Of a DNA stretch of 64,000 nt, positions 43,857 through 52,134 are shown one piece after another. The translations under genes and the position numbers were made by a program. Under the pieces are notes generated by a model, which saw only the letters and a list, made by a program, of their open reading frames with translations, ran no database searches and had not been told where the DNA came from. The stretch's first letter is position 1; each line of letters begins with the position of its first letter. Source of the stretch: Candidatus Amunia macphersoniae (lineage in GTDB: Bacteria; Chloroflexota; Dormibacteria; Aeolococcales; Aeolococcaceae); the NCBI GenBank assembly GCA_016464795.1, contig JAEKNN010000053.1, forward strand, positions 42,509 to 106,508, read 5' to 3'.

Positions 43857-44711
43857 ATGGAGGGAACGCTGTGTGTGGTGGGCGCGGGGGCGATGGGCGC
43901 GCAGATCGCGCACCAGGCGGCCCTGCACGGCATGCCGGTGCGGTTGTACAGCCGCAGCCAGGTGCGTCTCGACGCCGCCACCGAGCTGTGCAGCACGTTG
44001 CTACGCAAGCGGGTCGAGAAGGGCAAGCTCGCTTCGGCTGAGTGCGAGGACGCGCTCGGCCGCGTGGTCACCACCACCGACCTCAACTCTGCCGCCGTGG
44101 GAGCAACTGTGATCATCGAGAGCGTCGCCGAGGACCGCGACACCAAGCGGCACATCCTCGAGGCGGTGGGCGAATGTGCCGACACGGAGGCGGTGATCGG
44201 CACCAACAGCTCCACCCTGCCGTCCTCGCTCTTCGCCGATGTGATGCCTAACCCCGGCCGGTTGCTCAACGTGCACTTCATGAATCCGGCGCTGGTGATG
44301 CCGCTGGTCGAGGTGGTGAGGGGTGCCCACACCGCCCCGGTGACGGTGAGCACAGCCATGGACTTCGCGCGGTCGATCGGCAAGTCGCCAGTGCTGGTCG
44401 AGCGTGAGAGCTTCGGCTTCGTCGCCAACCGAATCCTGTTCATCGCCATGCAGGAGGCGTTCTCGTTGGTGGAGAGCGGCGACGTGTCGATCGACGACTG
44501 CGACCTGGCGGTGCGCAACGGCCTGGGTTGGCCGATGGGACCGTTTGCGCTCGCCGACCTGATCGGCCTCGACGTCGTCCAGGCGATCCTCGAAGAGGGC
44601 CACCGCCAGACCGGCGAGGAACGCTGGGCGCCCCTGACGCTGCTGCGCGATCGGGTGGAGCGCGGGGAGCTGGGCCGCAAGAACGGCCGCGGGTTCACAG
44701 TTCCCGACTGA
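43857..44711 (+). CDS. 3-hydroxyacyl-CoA dehydrogenase (3-hydroxybutyryl-CoA dehydrogenase-like)
   Basis: 284 residues. The Rossmann motif is CVVGAGAMGAQIAHQAALHG. The signature block is FMNPALVMPLVEVVRGAHT, with the catalytic His in NVHFMNP, and the C-terminal domain has GLGWPMGPFALADLIGLDVVQAILE and the ending GRKNGRGF. It oxidises or reduces 3-hydroxyacyl-CoA, fitting with the thiolase elsewhere in the window for butyryl-CoA or beta-oxidation metabolism. It stands alone between copy A of the repeat and a convergent gene. Confidence 0.92.
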   Translation: MEGTLCVVGAGAMGAQIAHQAALHGMPVRLYSRSQVRLDAATELCSTLLRKRVEKGKLASAECEDALGRVVTTTDLNSAAVGATVIIESVAEDRDTKRHILEAVGECADTEAVIGTNSSTLPSSLFADVMPNPGRLLNVHFMNPALVMPLVEVVRGAHTAPVTVSTAMDFARSIGKSPVLVERESFGFVANRILFIAMQEAFSLVESGDVSIDDCDLAVRNGLGWPMGPFALADLIGLDVVQAILEEGHRQTGEERWAPLTLLRDRVERGELGRKNGRGFTVPD

Positions 44712-44760
44712 TCCTGGGTTCGGGACTCCGGGACTCCGCGAGCGCGATGTCGGCCAGCGC

Positions 44761-45648
44761 TCAACCGGCCAGGCCGAAGTGCTCGAGAACGTCGGCCACT
44801 CCGCCTCTCTCCGGCTCCGCGCAGGTGGCGTCGGCAACGGCAAGCACCTCGGGGCGGGCGCGCCAGATGGCCACGCCGCACCCGGCAGCGGCGATCATCT
44901 CGACGTCATTGGGGGCATCCCCCACGGCCAGCGCGGCGCTGAGCGACAGTCCAAGGCGGTGGCAGAGCAGCTCGATCGATTGGGCCTTGTTGACCCGTGG
45001 GCTGACCAGCTCGACGAACTGCGCCATCGATCGGGTGACCCGGACCCGGTCGCCGAGGTCGGCTTCCATGGTGGCGACGCACTCCTCCACCACCTGGCGG
45101 TCCTCACAGACGCACACGATCTTGGTACTGCCGTTGGTGACGATCCTGGCCAGATCGTCGACATACCGGATGGGGATCTGGGCGATTCGCGCATACAGGT
45201 GAGCTTCGGGACGGTCCTGCTCGCAGAGCAGCTCATCGTCCTGGTACGCCTGCACATGCCAGTCGTGGGCGCGGGCGATCTCCACCGCGCGCCCCGCCAC
45301 AGTGGGATCGAGGCCCTCTTCGAAGATCACCCGACCGGCAGTCGCGCCGTTGGGCAGCTCACGTATCAGCGCGCCCTGGTAGCACACCAGCGGTTGGGTG
45401 ACCTGCAGCTCGCCGGCCCATGGCAGTGCTGAGCGGTACATCCTGCCGGTGGCGAGGATCACCGGCAGGCGCTGCGCTGCGGCACGAACTGCAGCTCGCG
45501 TGCGCGGCTGGAGATTCAGATCGTCGTCGATCAGGGTGCCATCGATGTCGAGCACCACCAGCCGCGGCTCGAACTCGTTGTCGAGCTCTGTGATCGGACC
45601 TGGCGCCGGCGTCTGCGGCCCGGCCGGCTCCGCCTCGGGGAGGGTCAC
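44761..45648 (-). CDS. HAD-IIB (Cof-type) phosphatase
   Basis: 295 residues. HAD motif I is LVVLDIDGTLIDDD, motif II is ILATGRMYRSAL, and motif IV is ALAVGDAPNDVEMIAAAGCGVAI. A large C2B cap lies between. The family dephosphorylates small sugar phosphates or cofactors. The GTG at 45648 overlaps the stop of the upstream dehydrogenase gene by 4 nt (GTGA) and fits the family's N terminus better than the 56-codon extension, although about 30 extra residues (Pro-rich) still precede motif I. Confidence 0.85.
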   Translation of the reverse strand: MTLPEAEPAGPQTPAPGPITELDNEFEPRLVVLDIDGTLIDDDLNLQPRTRAAVRAAAQRLPVILATGRMYRSALPWAGELQVTQPLVCYQGALIRELPNGATAGRVIFEEGLDPTVAGRAVEIARAHDWHVQAYQDDELLCEQDRPEAHLYARIAQIPIRYVDDLARIVTNGSTKIVCVCEDRQVVEECVATMEADLGDRVRVTRSMAQFVELVSPRVNKAQSIELLCHRLGLSLSAALAVGDAPNDVEMIAAAGCGVAIWRARPEVLAVADATCAEPERGGVADVLEHFGLAG

Positions 45649-46643
45649 GCTACCGGTGGCGGGGGTCCTGCCGCCCAAACGTCCGGATCGACCGCGTTGG
45701 TCGGCACCCTGCCCTGCAGCGCATCGATGACGTTCAGCGCGGTCAGGCGTGCCATCGCCGAGCGGGTCGTGACCGTTGCGCTGCCCAGGTGCGGAGAGAG
45801 CACAGCGGTGGCGCACTCCGCCAGGCCGGGAGCGAGCCGTGGCTCGTTCTCGTAGACATCCAGGCCCGCACCTGCGATCCAGCCCTCACGCAGAGCGCGC
45901 ACCAGGGCCGGTTCGTCCACCACAGCGCCCCGCGAGGTGTTCACCAGGCAGGCGGTGGGTTTCATGGTGCGGAGCGACGCCTCGTTGATGAGGTGGTGGG
46001 TGCTGTCGGTGAGCGGGACGTGCAGGGAGACCACGTCCGCATTCGACAGCAGAGCCGCGACCTCCATCTCGGTCACCCTGCCGCGAAGGTCGTCCTCGAC
46101 GGTCACCTCGACGTCGGTCGCGTACGCCACCTGCATGCCGAAGGCCAGCGCCCGACGCGCAACCGCCTGGCCGATACGTCCGAATCCGACGATGCCGAGG
46201 AGCGCGCCGGTCAGCTCGAGTCCGAGCATGTAGCCTGGCTCCCAGCCCTGGTACTCGCCCGACCGCATCGCCCTGTCGCCCTCGCAGAGGCGCCGCGTCG
46301 TCGTCAGCATCAAGCCCACCGTGCAGTCGGCAGTGGCGTCGGTGAGCACTCCCGGGGTATTGGTGACCGCGACGCCGCGGTCGGTCGCAGCCGCCACGTC
46401 GACATTGTTGTAACCGACGGCGTAGAGCGCCACGCAGCGCAGTCGAGGCAGTCCCGCATCGAGCAGCTCGGCGGTGATCGGGTCGCGAAGCTGTGGACAG
46501 AGAACGTCGACCGGTGCCTGCCGCAACCTTTCGACGAGCTCGTCGGGGGGAGGCACGCGGCCGAGCACGTCGATGCCGGCATGCGGCCGCACCATGTCGT
46601 CGAAGGGCTCCGGCAATGACAGCGTGCAGAGGACGTCGGCCAT
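45645..46643 (-). CDS. D-isomer-specific 2-hydroxyacid dehydrogenase (glyoxylate/hydroxypyruvate reductase-like)
   Basis: 332 residues. The NAD domain has LLGIVGFGRIGQAVARRALAFG. The substrate Arg is in NTSRGAVVDEPALVRAL, the Glu in DVYENEPRLAPGL and the His in VLSPHLGSAT. It reduces glyoxylate, hydroxypyruvate or a related 2-oxoacid. No ACT or serine-type C-terminal domain is present, so it is not a full-length SerA. TAAGAT lies 6 nt before the ATG, so the message may be leaderless. It is coupled to the HAD phosphatase. Confidence 0.9.
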   Translation of the reverse strand: MADVLCTLSLPEPFDDMVRPHAGIDVLGRVPPPDELVERLRQAPVDVLCPQLRDPITAELLDAGLPRLRCVALYAVGYNNVDVAAATDRGVAVTNTPGVLTDATADCTVGLMLTTTRRLCEGDRAMRSGEYQGWEPGYMLGLELTGALLGIVGFGRIGQAVARRALAFGMQVAYATDVEVTVEDDLRGRVTEMEVAALLSNADVVSLHVPLTDSTHHLINEASLRTMKPTACLVNTSRGAVVDEPALVRALREGWIAGAGLDVYENEPRLAPGLAECATAVLSPHLGSATVTTRSAMARLTALNVIDALQGRVPTNAVDPDVWAAGPPPPVA

Positions 46644-46649
46644 CGCCCG

Positions 46650-46655
46650 ATCTTA
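46650..46655 (-). promoter_or_regulatory. Candidate -10, leaderless 2-hydroxyacid dehydrogenase gene
   Basis: On the minus strand TAAGAT ends 6 nt before ATG 46643, with no ribosome binding site. It would drive the dehydrogenase-phosphatase pair. Confidence 0.45.
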
Positions 46656-46694
46656 GGGGCGTGGCGGAAACCGCGTCGAAATCACCTTGTCGAC

Positions 46695-46700
46695 TACACT
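46695..46700 (+). promoter_or_regulatory. Candidate -10, leaderless DEAD-box helicase gene
   Basis: TACACT ends 10 nt before TTG 46711. An upstream in-frame TTG (46687) would lie before this hexamer, which argues for the later start. Confidence 0.4.
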
Positions 46701-46710
46701 GGCAATTGTC

Positions 46711-47961
46711 TTGCGTGCATCTTTTCGCTCGCGGTCACACAGACCGCCGGTCGCGAGGCCCCGCCCCACCGCAGCAAGCGAGGACGACGAGGCCGCGACA
46801 GAACCGATTCAACCCTCCGCTCCGTTCGACCGGCTGGGGCTCAGTGCCGCCATGCTGGCGACTGTCAGCGAGATGGGTTTCACCGTCGCCACACCGATCC
46901 AGGCGGGCGCCATCCCCTTCGCGCTGAAGGGCCGCGACGTCATCGGCCAGGCGCACACCGGCAGCGGCAAGACCGCTGCCTTCGGCATCCCCATCATCGA
47001 GCAGCTGGACCCGCGCAAGGGTTCGGTGCAGGCGCTCATCCTCTGCCCCACCCGAGAGCTTGCGGTTCAGGTGGAGGAGGAGATCACCGTCCTGTGCGAG
47101 CGCCACCAAATCACCTCGGTGGCCATCTACGGTGGTGACTCGATGGGCCGCCAGCTGGATGCGCTGCGCGCCGGCGCACACATCGTGGTGGCCACACCTG
47201 GCCGCCTGGCGGACCACATCCAGCGCCGGTCGATCAGCCTGGAGCGGGTGCATTTCGCGGTGCTCGATGAAGCCGATCGCATGCTCGACATGGGCTTCGC
47301 ACCCGATGTCGAGAAGATCCTGCGCCAGTGCCCCACCGCAAGGCAGACCATGCTGTTCAGCGCCACCATGCCTGAGTGGGTCAGGCGGTTGGCGATGCGC
47401 CACATGCGCGACCCCATCACGGTGGCCATCAGCATCAGGCCCGAGATCGCGGCCGGCGTACGCCAGATCTACGTGCAGACCACCTGGGCGGACAAGGTCG
47501 ACGTGATGATGCGAATCCTCGACCAGCCAGACGTGGTCATGTCGCTCATCTTCGTGGAGACCAAGCGCACCGCCGACCTGCTCCAGGCACAGCTCGAGCG
47601 TCGGGGCCAGAGCGTGGGCGTCTTGCACGGTGACCTCACCCAGAAGGAGCGCAACGCCGCCATGGCAGCCTTCGTCGCCACCCACGCCAAGCACCTGATC
47701 GCCACCAACGTCGCCGCCCGCGGGCTGGACATCGACGACATCTCGCATGTCATCAACTACGACGTGCCCACCACCCCCGACGAGTACCTGCACCGCGTCG
47801 GTCGCACCGCCCGAGCGGGACGGTCCGGAGTGGCGATCACCCTGATAACGCCGAGCGAGATCCTCAAGCTTCGCGACGTCGAGAAGCACGCCGGCACGAC
47901 CATCGAAGCGGCCTCGCTCGACGATTTCCCAGTGGTGGAGCCGGCGCCAACGCCCGGCTGA
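46711..47961 (+). CDS. DEAD-box ATP-dependent RNA helicase
   Basis: About 416 residues. Q motif FTVATPIQAGAIP, motif I AHTGSGKTAA, motif Ia PTRELAVQ, motif II VLDEADRML, motif III SATMP, motif V ATNVAARGLDID and motif VI HRVGRTARAGRSG are all present in the right order. It remodels RNA, with likely roles in ribosome assembly or RNA decay. The start is uncertain. TTG 46711 fits the -10 position, while TTG 46687 would add eight residues. The N-terminal 45 residues are basic and probably disordered. The stop overlaps a hairpin. Confidence 0.92.
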   Translation: MRASFRSRSHRPPVARPRPTAASEDDEAATEPIQPSAPFDRLGLSAAMLATVSEMGFTVATPIQAGAIPFALKGRDVIGQAHTGSGKTAAFGIPIIEQLDPRKGSVQALILCPTRELAVQVEEEITVLCERHQITSVAIYGGDSMGRQLDALRAGAHIVVATPGRLADHIQRRSISLERVHFAVLDEADRMLDMGFAPDVEKILRQCPTARQTMLFSATMPEWVRRLAMRHMRDPITVAISIRPEIAAGVRQIYVQTTWADKVDVMMRILDQPDVVMSLIFVETKRTADLLQAQLERRGQSVGVLHGDLTQKERNAAMAAFVATHAKHLIATNVAARGLDIDDISHVINYDVPTTPDEYLHRVGRTARAGRSGVAITLITPSEILKLRDVEKHAGTTIEAASLDDFPVVEPAPTPG

Positions 47962-47975
47962 TCCCTCTGGGATCA
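47959..47975 (+). terminator. Stem-loop at the helicase stop
   Basis: TGATCCC, loop TCT, GGGATCA: a perfect 7-bp stem whose first three bases are the helicase stop codon. No T-tract follows, so it may act as an mRNA 3' stabiliser or weak terminator. Confidence 0.5.
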
Positions 47976-48036
47976 CACTTCTCAGGCACGGTCGGACGCC
48001 AACGAGGTGCGGGAATGGGTTGGCGCCGCCGCGGCC

Positions 48037-48042
48037 TAGAAT
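48037..48042 (+). promoter_or_regulatory. Candidate -10 upstream of the mini-ORF/hydrolase pair
   Basis: TAGAAT ends 10 nt before ATG 48053, which opens an 18-codon reading frame rather than the hydrolase itself. This matches the window's leaderless pattern and favours translation of the mini-ORF. Confidence 0.45.
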
Positions 48043-48052
48043 GTCGCCGCTC

Positions 48053-48109
48053 ATGCTCCGACCGATCTCGCTTTCCGTGCTCGACTCCCACCCTGCGGTC
48101 AACGCGTGA
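48053..48109 (+). CDS. 18-codon leader ORF overlapping the hydrolase start
   Basis: ATG 48053 opens 18 codons (MLRPISLSVLDSHPAVNA) ending in a TGA that overlaps the GTG start of the hydrolase (GTGA). A TAGAAT box sits 10 nt upstream. Translation of the hydrolase would thus be coupled to this peptide. The residues ISLSVLD resemble the usual N terminus of luciferase-like flavin monooxygenases, so it could also be the stump of a deleted gene. Confidence 0.4.
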   Translation: MLRPISLSVLDSHPAVNA

Positions 48110-48969
48110 CTGCTCCATTCATCCACGACACCGGTGATGGCCCTGCCCTCCTGATGCTGCATGCCTTTCCGCTGGACGCCTCGATGTGGGACGCGCAGGT
48201 GGCGTGGCTCAGCGGCCGCTACCGATGCCTCCGACCCGACTTCTGGGGCTGCGGAGCGTCGCCGGTTGCGCCGGGCGAGATCGGCATCGACGGCTACGCG
48301 GCCACGCTTCTCGAGGAGCTCGACCGCCGTGGTATCCGCGAGTTTGCAGTGTGCGGCGTCTCGATGGGTGGCTACATCGCCTTGGCACTGCTGCGCGCCG
48401 CGCCCGCACGGCTAAACGCACTGGTGCTCGCCAACACCCGCGCCGCAGCCGACGACGACACAGCCCGCGCAGCTCGGGCGGCGATGGTCGACGAGGTCCG
48501 CAGCGGTGGGGTCGAAGCCATCGTCGAACCGATGACGCAGCGGCTGCTCTGCGCGAGCTGTCGGGAGGAGGTGCACATCGCCGATCCGGTGCGCGGGCGC
48601 ATTCGCCGATGCCGCCCTGACGGTCTGGTGAGTGCCATCCAGGCAATGGCAGACCGTCCTGACAGCACCCAACTGCTCGCTGACATCGCCGCCCCCACAC
48701 TGGTGGTGTGTGGCACCGCGGACGTGATCGTGCCGGTGGAGGAGTCGCGCGCCATGGCCGCAGCCATCCCCGGCGCCGCGTTGCGCGAGTTCGAGGCTTC
48801 AGCCCACCTTGCCAACCTCGAGCAGCCACACGCCTTCTCGAGCACGCTCGGCAGCTTTCTCGACGCGGTGGGCGCTCAGCCGGTCGCTGGCGGCGGAGGG
48901 GGGGCGTCCGGCCAACCCACTCGCGGCGGCGGAGACGACCACCCGGCGGGTGCCGGCAGGGGCGCATAG
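48106..48969 (+). CDS. Alpha/beta-fold hydrolase
   Basis: 287 residues. The oxyanion region is LMLHAFPLDASMWDAQ, the nucleophile is Ser86 in VCGVSMGGY, and the acid and His lie late (CGTADVIVPVEES and ASAHLANLEQP). It resembles 3-oxoadipate enol-lactonase and related esterases, but no aromatic-degradation genes are nearby. The last 30 or so residues are Gly-rich and overlap, antisense, the broken gene at 48876-49216. The catalytic fold ends before this, so the tail may be a run-on. Confidence 0.85.
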   Translation: MTAPFIHDTGDGPALLMLHAFPLDASMWDAQVAWLSGRYRCLRPDFWGCGASPVAPGEIGIDGYAATLLEELDRRGIREFAVCGVSMGGYIALALLRAAPARLNALVLANTRAAADDDTARAARAAMVDEVRSGGVEAIVEPMTQRLLCASCREEVHIADPVRGRIRRCRPDGLVSAIQAMADRPDSTQLLADIAAPTLVVCGTADVIVPVEESRAMAAAIPGAALREFEASAHLANLEQPHAFSSTLGSFLDAVGAQPVAGGGGGASGQPTRGGGDDHPAGAGRGA

Positions 48970-49216
48970 TCCGCGGGGAGCGCCACGCCTTCGAAGCTCA
49001 AGGGCACGGTGCCCATCTGCCACTGCGGCATCCTCCCGCCATACAGCTGGTGGACGGCCGCCGCGAACGTCTCGTTGCCGCGCGCAGCCGGACCCATCGG
49101 CCCCAGCCAGGTCGATCCTCGACCACAGCCCTGATGCAGAGGTCACCGGCCCAGACATCGACATCAACCGGCACCGCGCGAGTGTGCGCCTGCGCACCAT
49201 GGTGGTCAACGACCAT
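48876..49216 (-). pseudogene. Frameshifted small gene after gntK
   Basis: An ATG at 49216 overlaps the gntK stop (TGATG) and opens a frame reading VVDHHGAQAHTRAVPVDVDV and so on to CIRAVVEDR. Around 49105-49110 the protein-like sequence jumps to another frame (TWLGPMGPAARGNETFAAAV, QLYGGRMPQWQMGTVPLSFEG) that runs to 48876. Restoring one base would give a single protein of about 113 residues. Both halves have ordinary amino-acid composition until the Pro-rich end, which lies antisense to the hydrolase tail. It is either a recent pseudogene or a sequence error. No family recognised. Confidence 0.5.
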
Positions 49217-50778
49217 CAGTCCAGCGGTGGCTCGAGTTTCTCGACGCTCGCATGTCCCAGAGTTCGCCGGTCGCCGTGGACCTGGAGACGGTGCAGAGCG
49301 CTATTGGCGGGCGCGAGCGCGTCGTAGAGGGATGCGTACACCGGGCGCAGCTCGGCATAGAGCGCCGCCGCGTCGGCGTCGGGGTGGCGCACCTCCGCAA
49401 CCCGAATGAGGTCGGCTGTGCTGTCGAGGTCGGCGATGCGGCCGAGCGCATGCAGACCGAGGAGCGCGGCGCCGACAGCCGAACCCTCTGATCCCTGCGG
49501 GAAGTGCACGTCGATGCCCAACGCGTCGGTGAGCAGCTGTCGCCAGAACTCGCTGTGGGCAAAGCCTCCGGTGGCGCGCACCTCGTGCACCTCCATCCCC
49601 GCTGCGCGCACCGAGTCGAGGACCACGGCGAGCTGCAGGCAGATCCCCTCGACAGCGGCGCGCAGCAGGTGCTCGCGGCGGTGGGCGTGGGTGAGGCCGA
49701 CGTAAGCGCCGCGTGCCAACGCACCCCAGTGTGGAGCCCGCTCACCGAAGAGATACGGGAGCATCAGCAGGCCGCCTGAGCCGGGTGGCGCCTCGGCAGC
49801 GCTTTCCAGGACCGCCATCTCCCCGGCGGCGCTGTCCGCGATCGTCTCCTGCAGCCACTTCAGCATCACCCCTCCGTTGTTGATGGCGCCGCCGACCACC
49901 CAGCGTGAGGAGCCCAGCTCGTAGCAGAACACCTGGCCGTGCTCGTCCACGGCGGGCCGATCGACGGCGACACGAATCGCCCCGCTGGTGCCGATCGAAC
50001 AGGCGGCCACGCCAGGGCGGACGGCACCGATCCCGAGATTGGCCAGCGGCCCGTCGCCCGCGCCGATGACCAGCGGCGTGGCATCGTCAAGGCCCATCGC
50101 CGCAGCTCGCTCGGCCAGCAGGCCGGTGCGGACCTCGGTGGTCGGCGCCAGCATGCTGAGCTGGGATGCATCAACGCCGGCGAGCTCGAGCGCGGCGTGG
50201 TCCCAGCGACGGATGTGGATGTCCATGAGCCCGGTGCCGGAGGCCATCGAGTGATCGATTACCCAAGCGCCGCACAGGTTGGCGATGACGTACTCCTTGA
50301 TCCCCACCCATCGCGCAGCACGCGCGGCCACCTCCGGTTGACTCTCACCAAACCAGATCAATTTGACCAGCGGCGACATGGGATGGATCGGCGTGCCGGT
50401 GCGCTGGTGGATGGCGCGGCCCTGCTCGGTGGGACGCAGCCGCTCTGCCTGCTCGATGGCGCGCTCATCCGCCCAGATGATCAACGGCGTCAGCGGCTGA
50501 TCGGCCGCATCCAACGCCATCAGGCTGTGCATCGCCGAGCTGAAAGAGACGCCGGCGACGGTGGTCCCGGCCGAGCGCAACATCGCAACCACCTCCCGCA
50601 CCGCGTCGACGACCGCAGCGACGATGAGGGTCGGATCCTGCACCGCCTGCCCCGGCGACGGCTCCTCGAGCGGGTACGCGCGTCGCCCCGACCCGTGCAC
50701 CGCCCCGCCGACATCAACAGCGACCACCTTGGTCGCTGTTGTACCGATGTCGACGCCCAGCACGACTTCGGTGGTCAT
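49216..50778 (-). CDS. gntK: Gluconokinase, FGGY family
   Basis: 520 residues. The ATP-binding N terminus is VLGVDIGTTATKVVAVD. The blocks FSSAMHSLMALD, LIIWADERA, RTGTPIHPMSPLVKL, GIKEYVIANL and SMASGTGLMDI closely follow the FGGY gluconokinases such as Bacillus GntK. The sugar-binding Asp lies in GAGDGPLANLG and the adenosine motif near VGGAINNGGVMLKW. It phosphorylates gluconate to 6-phosphogluconate. No gluconate transporter or GntR regulator is adjacent. Its stop overlaps the broken small gene. Confidence 0.88.
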   Translation of the reverse strand: MTTEVVLGVDIGTTATKVVAVDVGGAVHGSGRRAYPLEEPSPGQAVQDPTLIVAAVVDAVREVVAMLRSAGTTVAGVSFSSAMHSLMALDAADQPLTPLIIWADERAIEQAERLRPTEQGRAIHQRTGTPIHPMSPLVKLIWFGESQPEVAARAARWVGIKEYVIANLCGAWVIDHSMASGTGLMDIHIRRWDHAALELAGVDASQLSMLAPTTEVRTGLLAERAAAMGLDDATPLVIGAGDGPLANLGIGAVRPGVAACSIGTSGAIRVAVDRPAVDEHGQVFCYELGSSRWVVGGAINNGGVMLKWLQETIADSAAGEMAVLESAAEAPPGSGGLLMLPYLFGERAPHWGALARGAYVGLTHAHRREHLLRAAVEGICLQLAVVLDSVRAAGMEVHEVRATGGFAHSEFWRQLLTDALGIDVHFPQGSEGSAVGAALLGLHALGRIADLDSTADLIRVAEVRHPDADAAALYAELRPVYASLYDALAPANSALHRLQVHGDRRTLGHASVEKLEPPLD

Positions 50779-50851
50779 GGCGACGCCAGGGGGCGCCAGG
50801 ATGGTGCGGCCGCCACGATGAGCTGTCCCATCGCCGACAGGATGCCTGCTC

Positions 50852-50870
50852 CGCCCCCTTTGTGGGGGCG
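50852..50870 (-). terminator. Terminator-like hairpin after the Eis-like gene
   Basis: CGCCCCC (50852-50858) pairs with GGGGGCG (50864-50870) around a 5-nt loop. It lies 10 nt beyond the stop of the Eis-like gene on the minus strand and before gntK. GC-rich with no U-tract. Confidence 0.55.
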
Positions 50871-50880
50871 CCCGCCGCCG

Positions 50881-52092
50881 TCAGAACATGTAGGTCAGCA
50901 GCGGACGCGGCTGCCAAGCGAACATCGCGCTGGCCTGCTGGACCGCCCCGGCGCGCGTCTCCTCGACGAGCCCGGCGGCGTGGAGGGCGGCCACGCTGAC
51001 GTCGCCGAGCGTCAGCGAGCCCAACGACGGCCCGTCGAGCACGATGTTTGCCGGAGCATCAGTTCTCGCCGCCAACGCGCCGTCGAGCCCACCGTCGAGG
51101 CGGTAGCGTCCTTCGATGTCCGCACAGGTCCGGTCGCGCACCTCGATGACCACCGTCCCTTCCCGGGAGTAGCGCCGTGCCTGGAGCACGGCCACGGGAT
51201 CGACAACACGAAGGTGGAGGTCGTCGCGCGGGATCACCTTCAACCGGCGCGGATCGGCGAGCAGATGCTGTACTGGGTCGTCGAGCCAGAACCTGTCCAT
51301 GATCAGCTGCTCGCAGAGATCGAGCTCGAGCACGTGTTGCCACAGCGCCAGGTGAGCGTCACGGGTGAGCGCACCGAACTCGACAACATGCGCGGCCCAA
51401 TCCGCGACCTCGTCCTTCCAGCGCGCCTCCTGCCGGTAATTGACGAAGCCGTCCACAACCCCCGCGTCATCTTCGTGAACCACCACCTGCAGCACTCCCT
51501 TGGCATCGTCCGGCTCGGTGGGGGACGATAGCCGCCGCCAGGTGGCCGGCTTGCGGTCGATGGTTCCGACCCGGGTCTCGCGGCTCTCCACGTCCAGCCA
51601 CACCGGCAAGGCCTGATCCACAGAGAGCGCGCGCAACCGGCCAGGGGCGACGATCGGCACGCGCATGGCGGCGTGCGCCGTCTCGATCTCCGCGGTGCCG
51701 CTGTAGCTGGCGATGCCGTAGCCGAAGCGACGGTAGATCGAGCTCTCGGTGGCGCCAAGCCCGAGGACGGCGGCGCCACGTTCGCGCGCGTCGACCAGGA
51801 GCCGGTCCATCATCGCCGTAAGCACGCCCCGCCGGCGAGCAACCGGCGAGACCACGACGATGGTGACCCCGTCCATCTTGATCCGGCCGCCACCGGGCAC
51901 AGTGAGTTGAAAGTCGATGACAGCGGCGGTGCCCACGTCCTCGCCGTCGATGCGAGCCAGGGTGGAGCGATCGAGCACGTCCTTGAGGTGGGCATGGCCG
52001 GCGTTGACGGGTTGGCCGAAAAGGCGTCGCATGGTCGCCACATACGCGTCCAGGTCGCCACGCTCGACGTTGACGAGCTCGACGTCACCCAT
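50881..52092 (-). CDS. Eis-type GNAT acetyltransferase
   Basis: 403 residues, the usual length of the Eis family: two fused GNAT domains plus a sterol-carrier-like C-terminal domain. The first domain has VTIVVVSPVARRRGVLTAMM (acetyl-CoA binding) and GATESSIYRRFGYGIA, which carries the conserved Tyr. The protein ends LLTYMF, and in Eis the C-terminal Phe carboxylate is catalytic. The family acetylates amines on aminoglycosides, polyamines or proteins. A TATCAT hexamer lies 9 nt before the ATG, which suggests a leaderless message. Confidence 0.88.
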   Translation of the reverse strand: MGDVELVNVERGDLDAYVATMRRLFGQPVNAGHAHLKDVLDRSTLARIDGEDVGTAAVIDFQLTVPGGGRIKMDGVTIVVVSPVARRRGVLTAMMDRLLVDARERGAAVLGLGATESSIYRRFGYGIASYSGTAEIETAHAAMRVPIVAPGRLRALSVDQALPVWLDVESRETRVGTIDRKPATWRRLSSPTEPDDAKGVLQVVVHEDDAGVVDGFVNYRQEARWKDEVADWAAHVVEFGALTRDAHLALWQHVLELDLCEQLIMDRFWLDDPVQHLLADPRRLKVIPRDDLHLRVVDPVAVLQARRYSREGTVVIEVRDRTCADIEGRYRLDGGLDGALAARTDAPANIVLDGPSLGSLTLGDVSVAALHAAGLVEETRAGAVQQASAMFAWQPRPLLTYMF

Positions 52093-52101
52093 GGCCGAGC
52101 G

Positions 52102-52107
52102 ATGATA
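52102..52107 (-). promoter_or_regulatory. Candidate -10, leaderless Eis-like gene
   Basis: Minus-strand TATCAT ends 9 nt before ATG 52092 and no ribosome binding site lies between. Confidence 0.45.
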
Positions 52108-52134
52108 GGCGGCAGCTGGGGAGAATCAGTCGGG

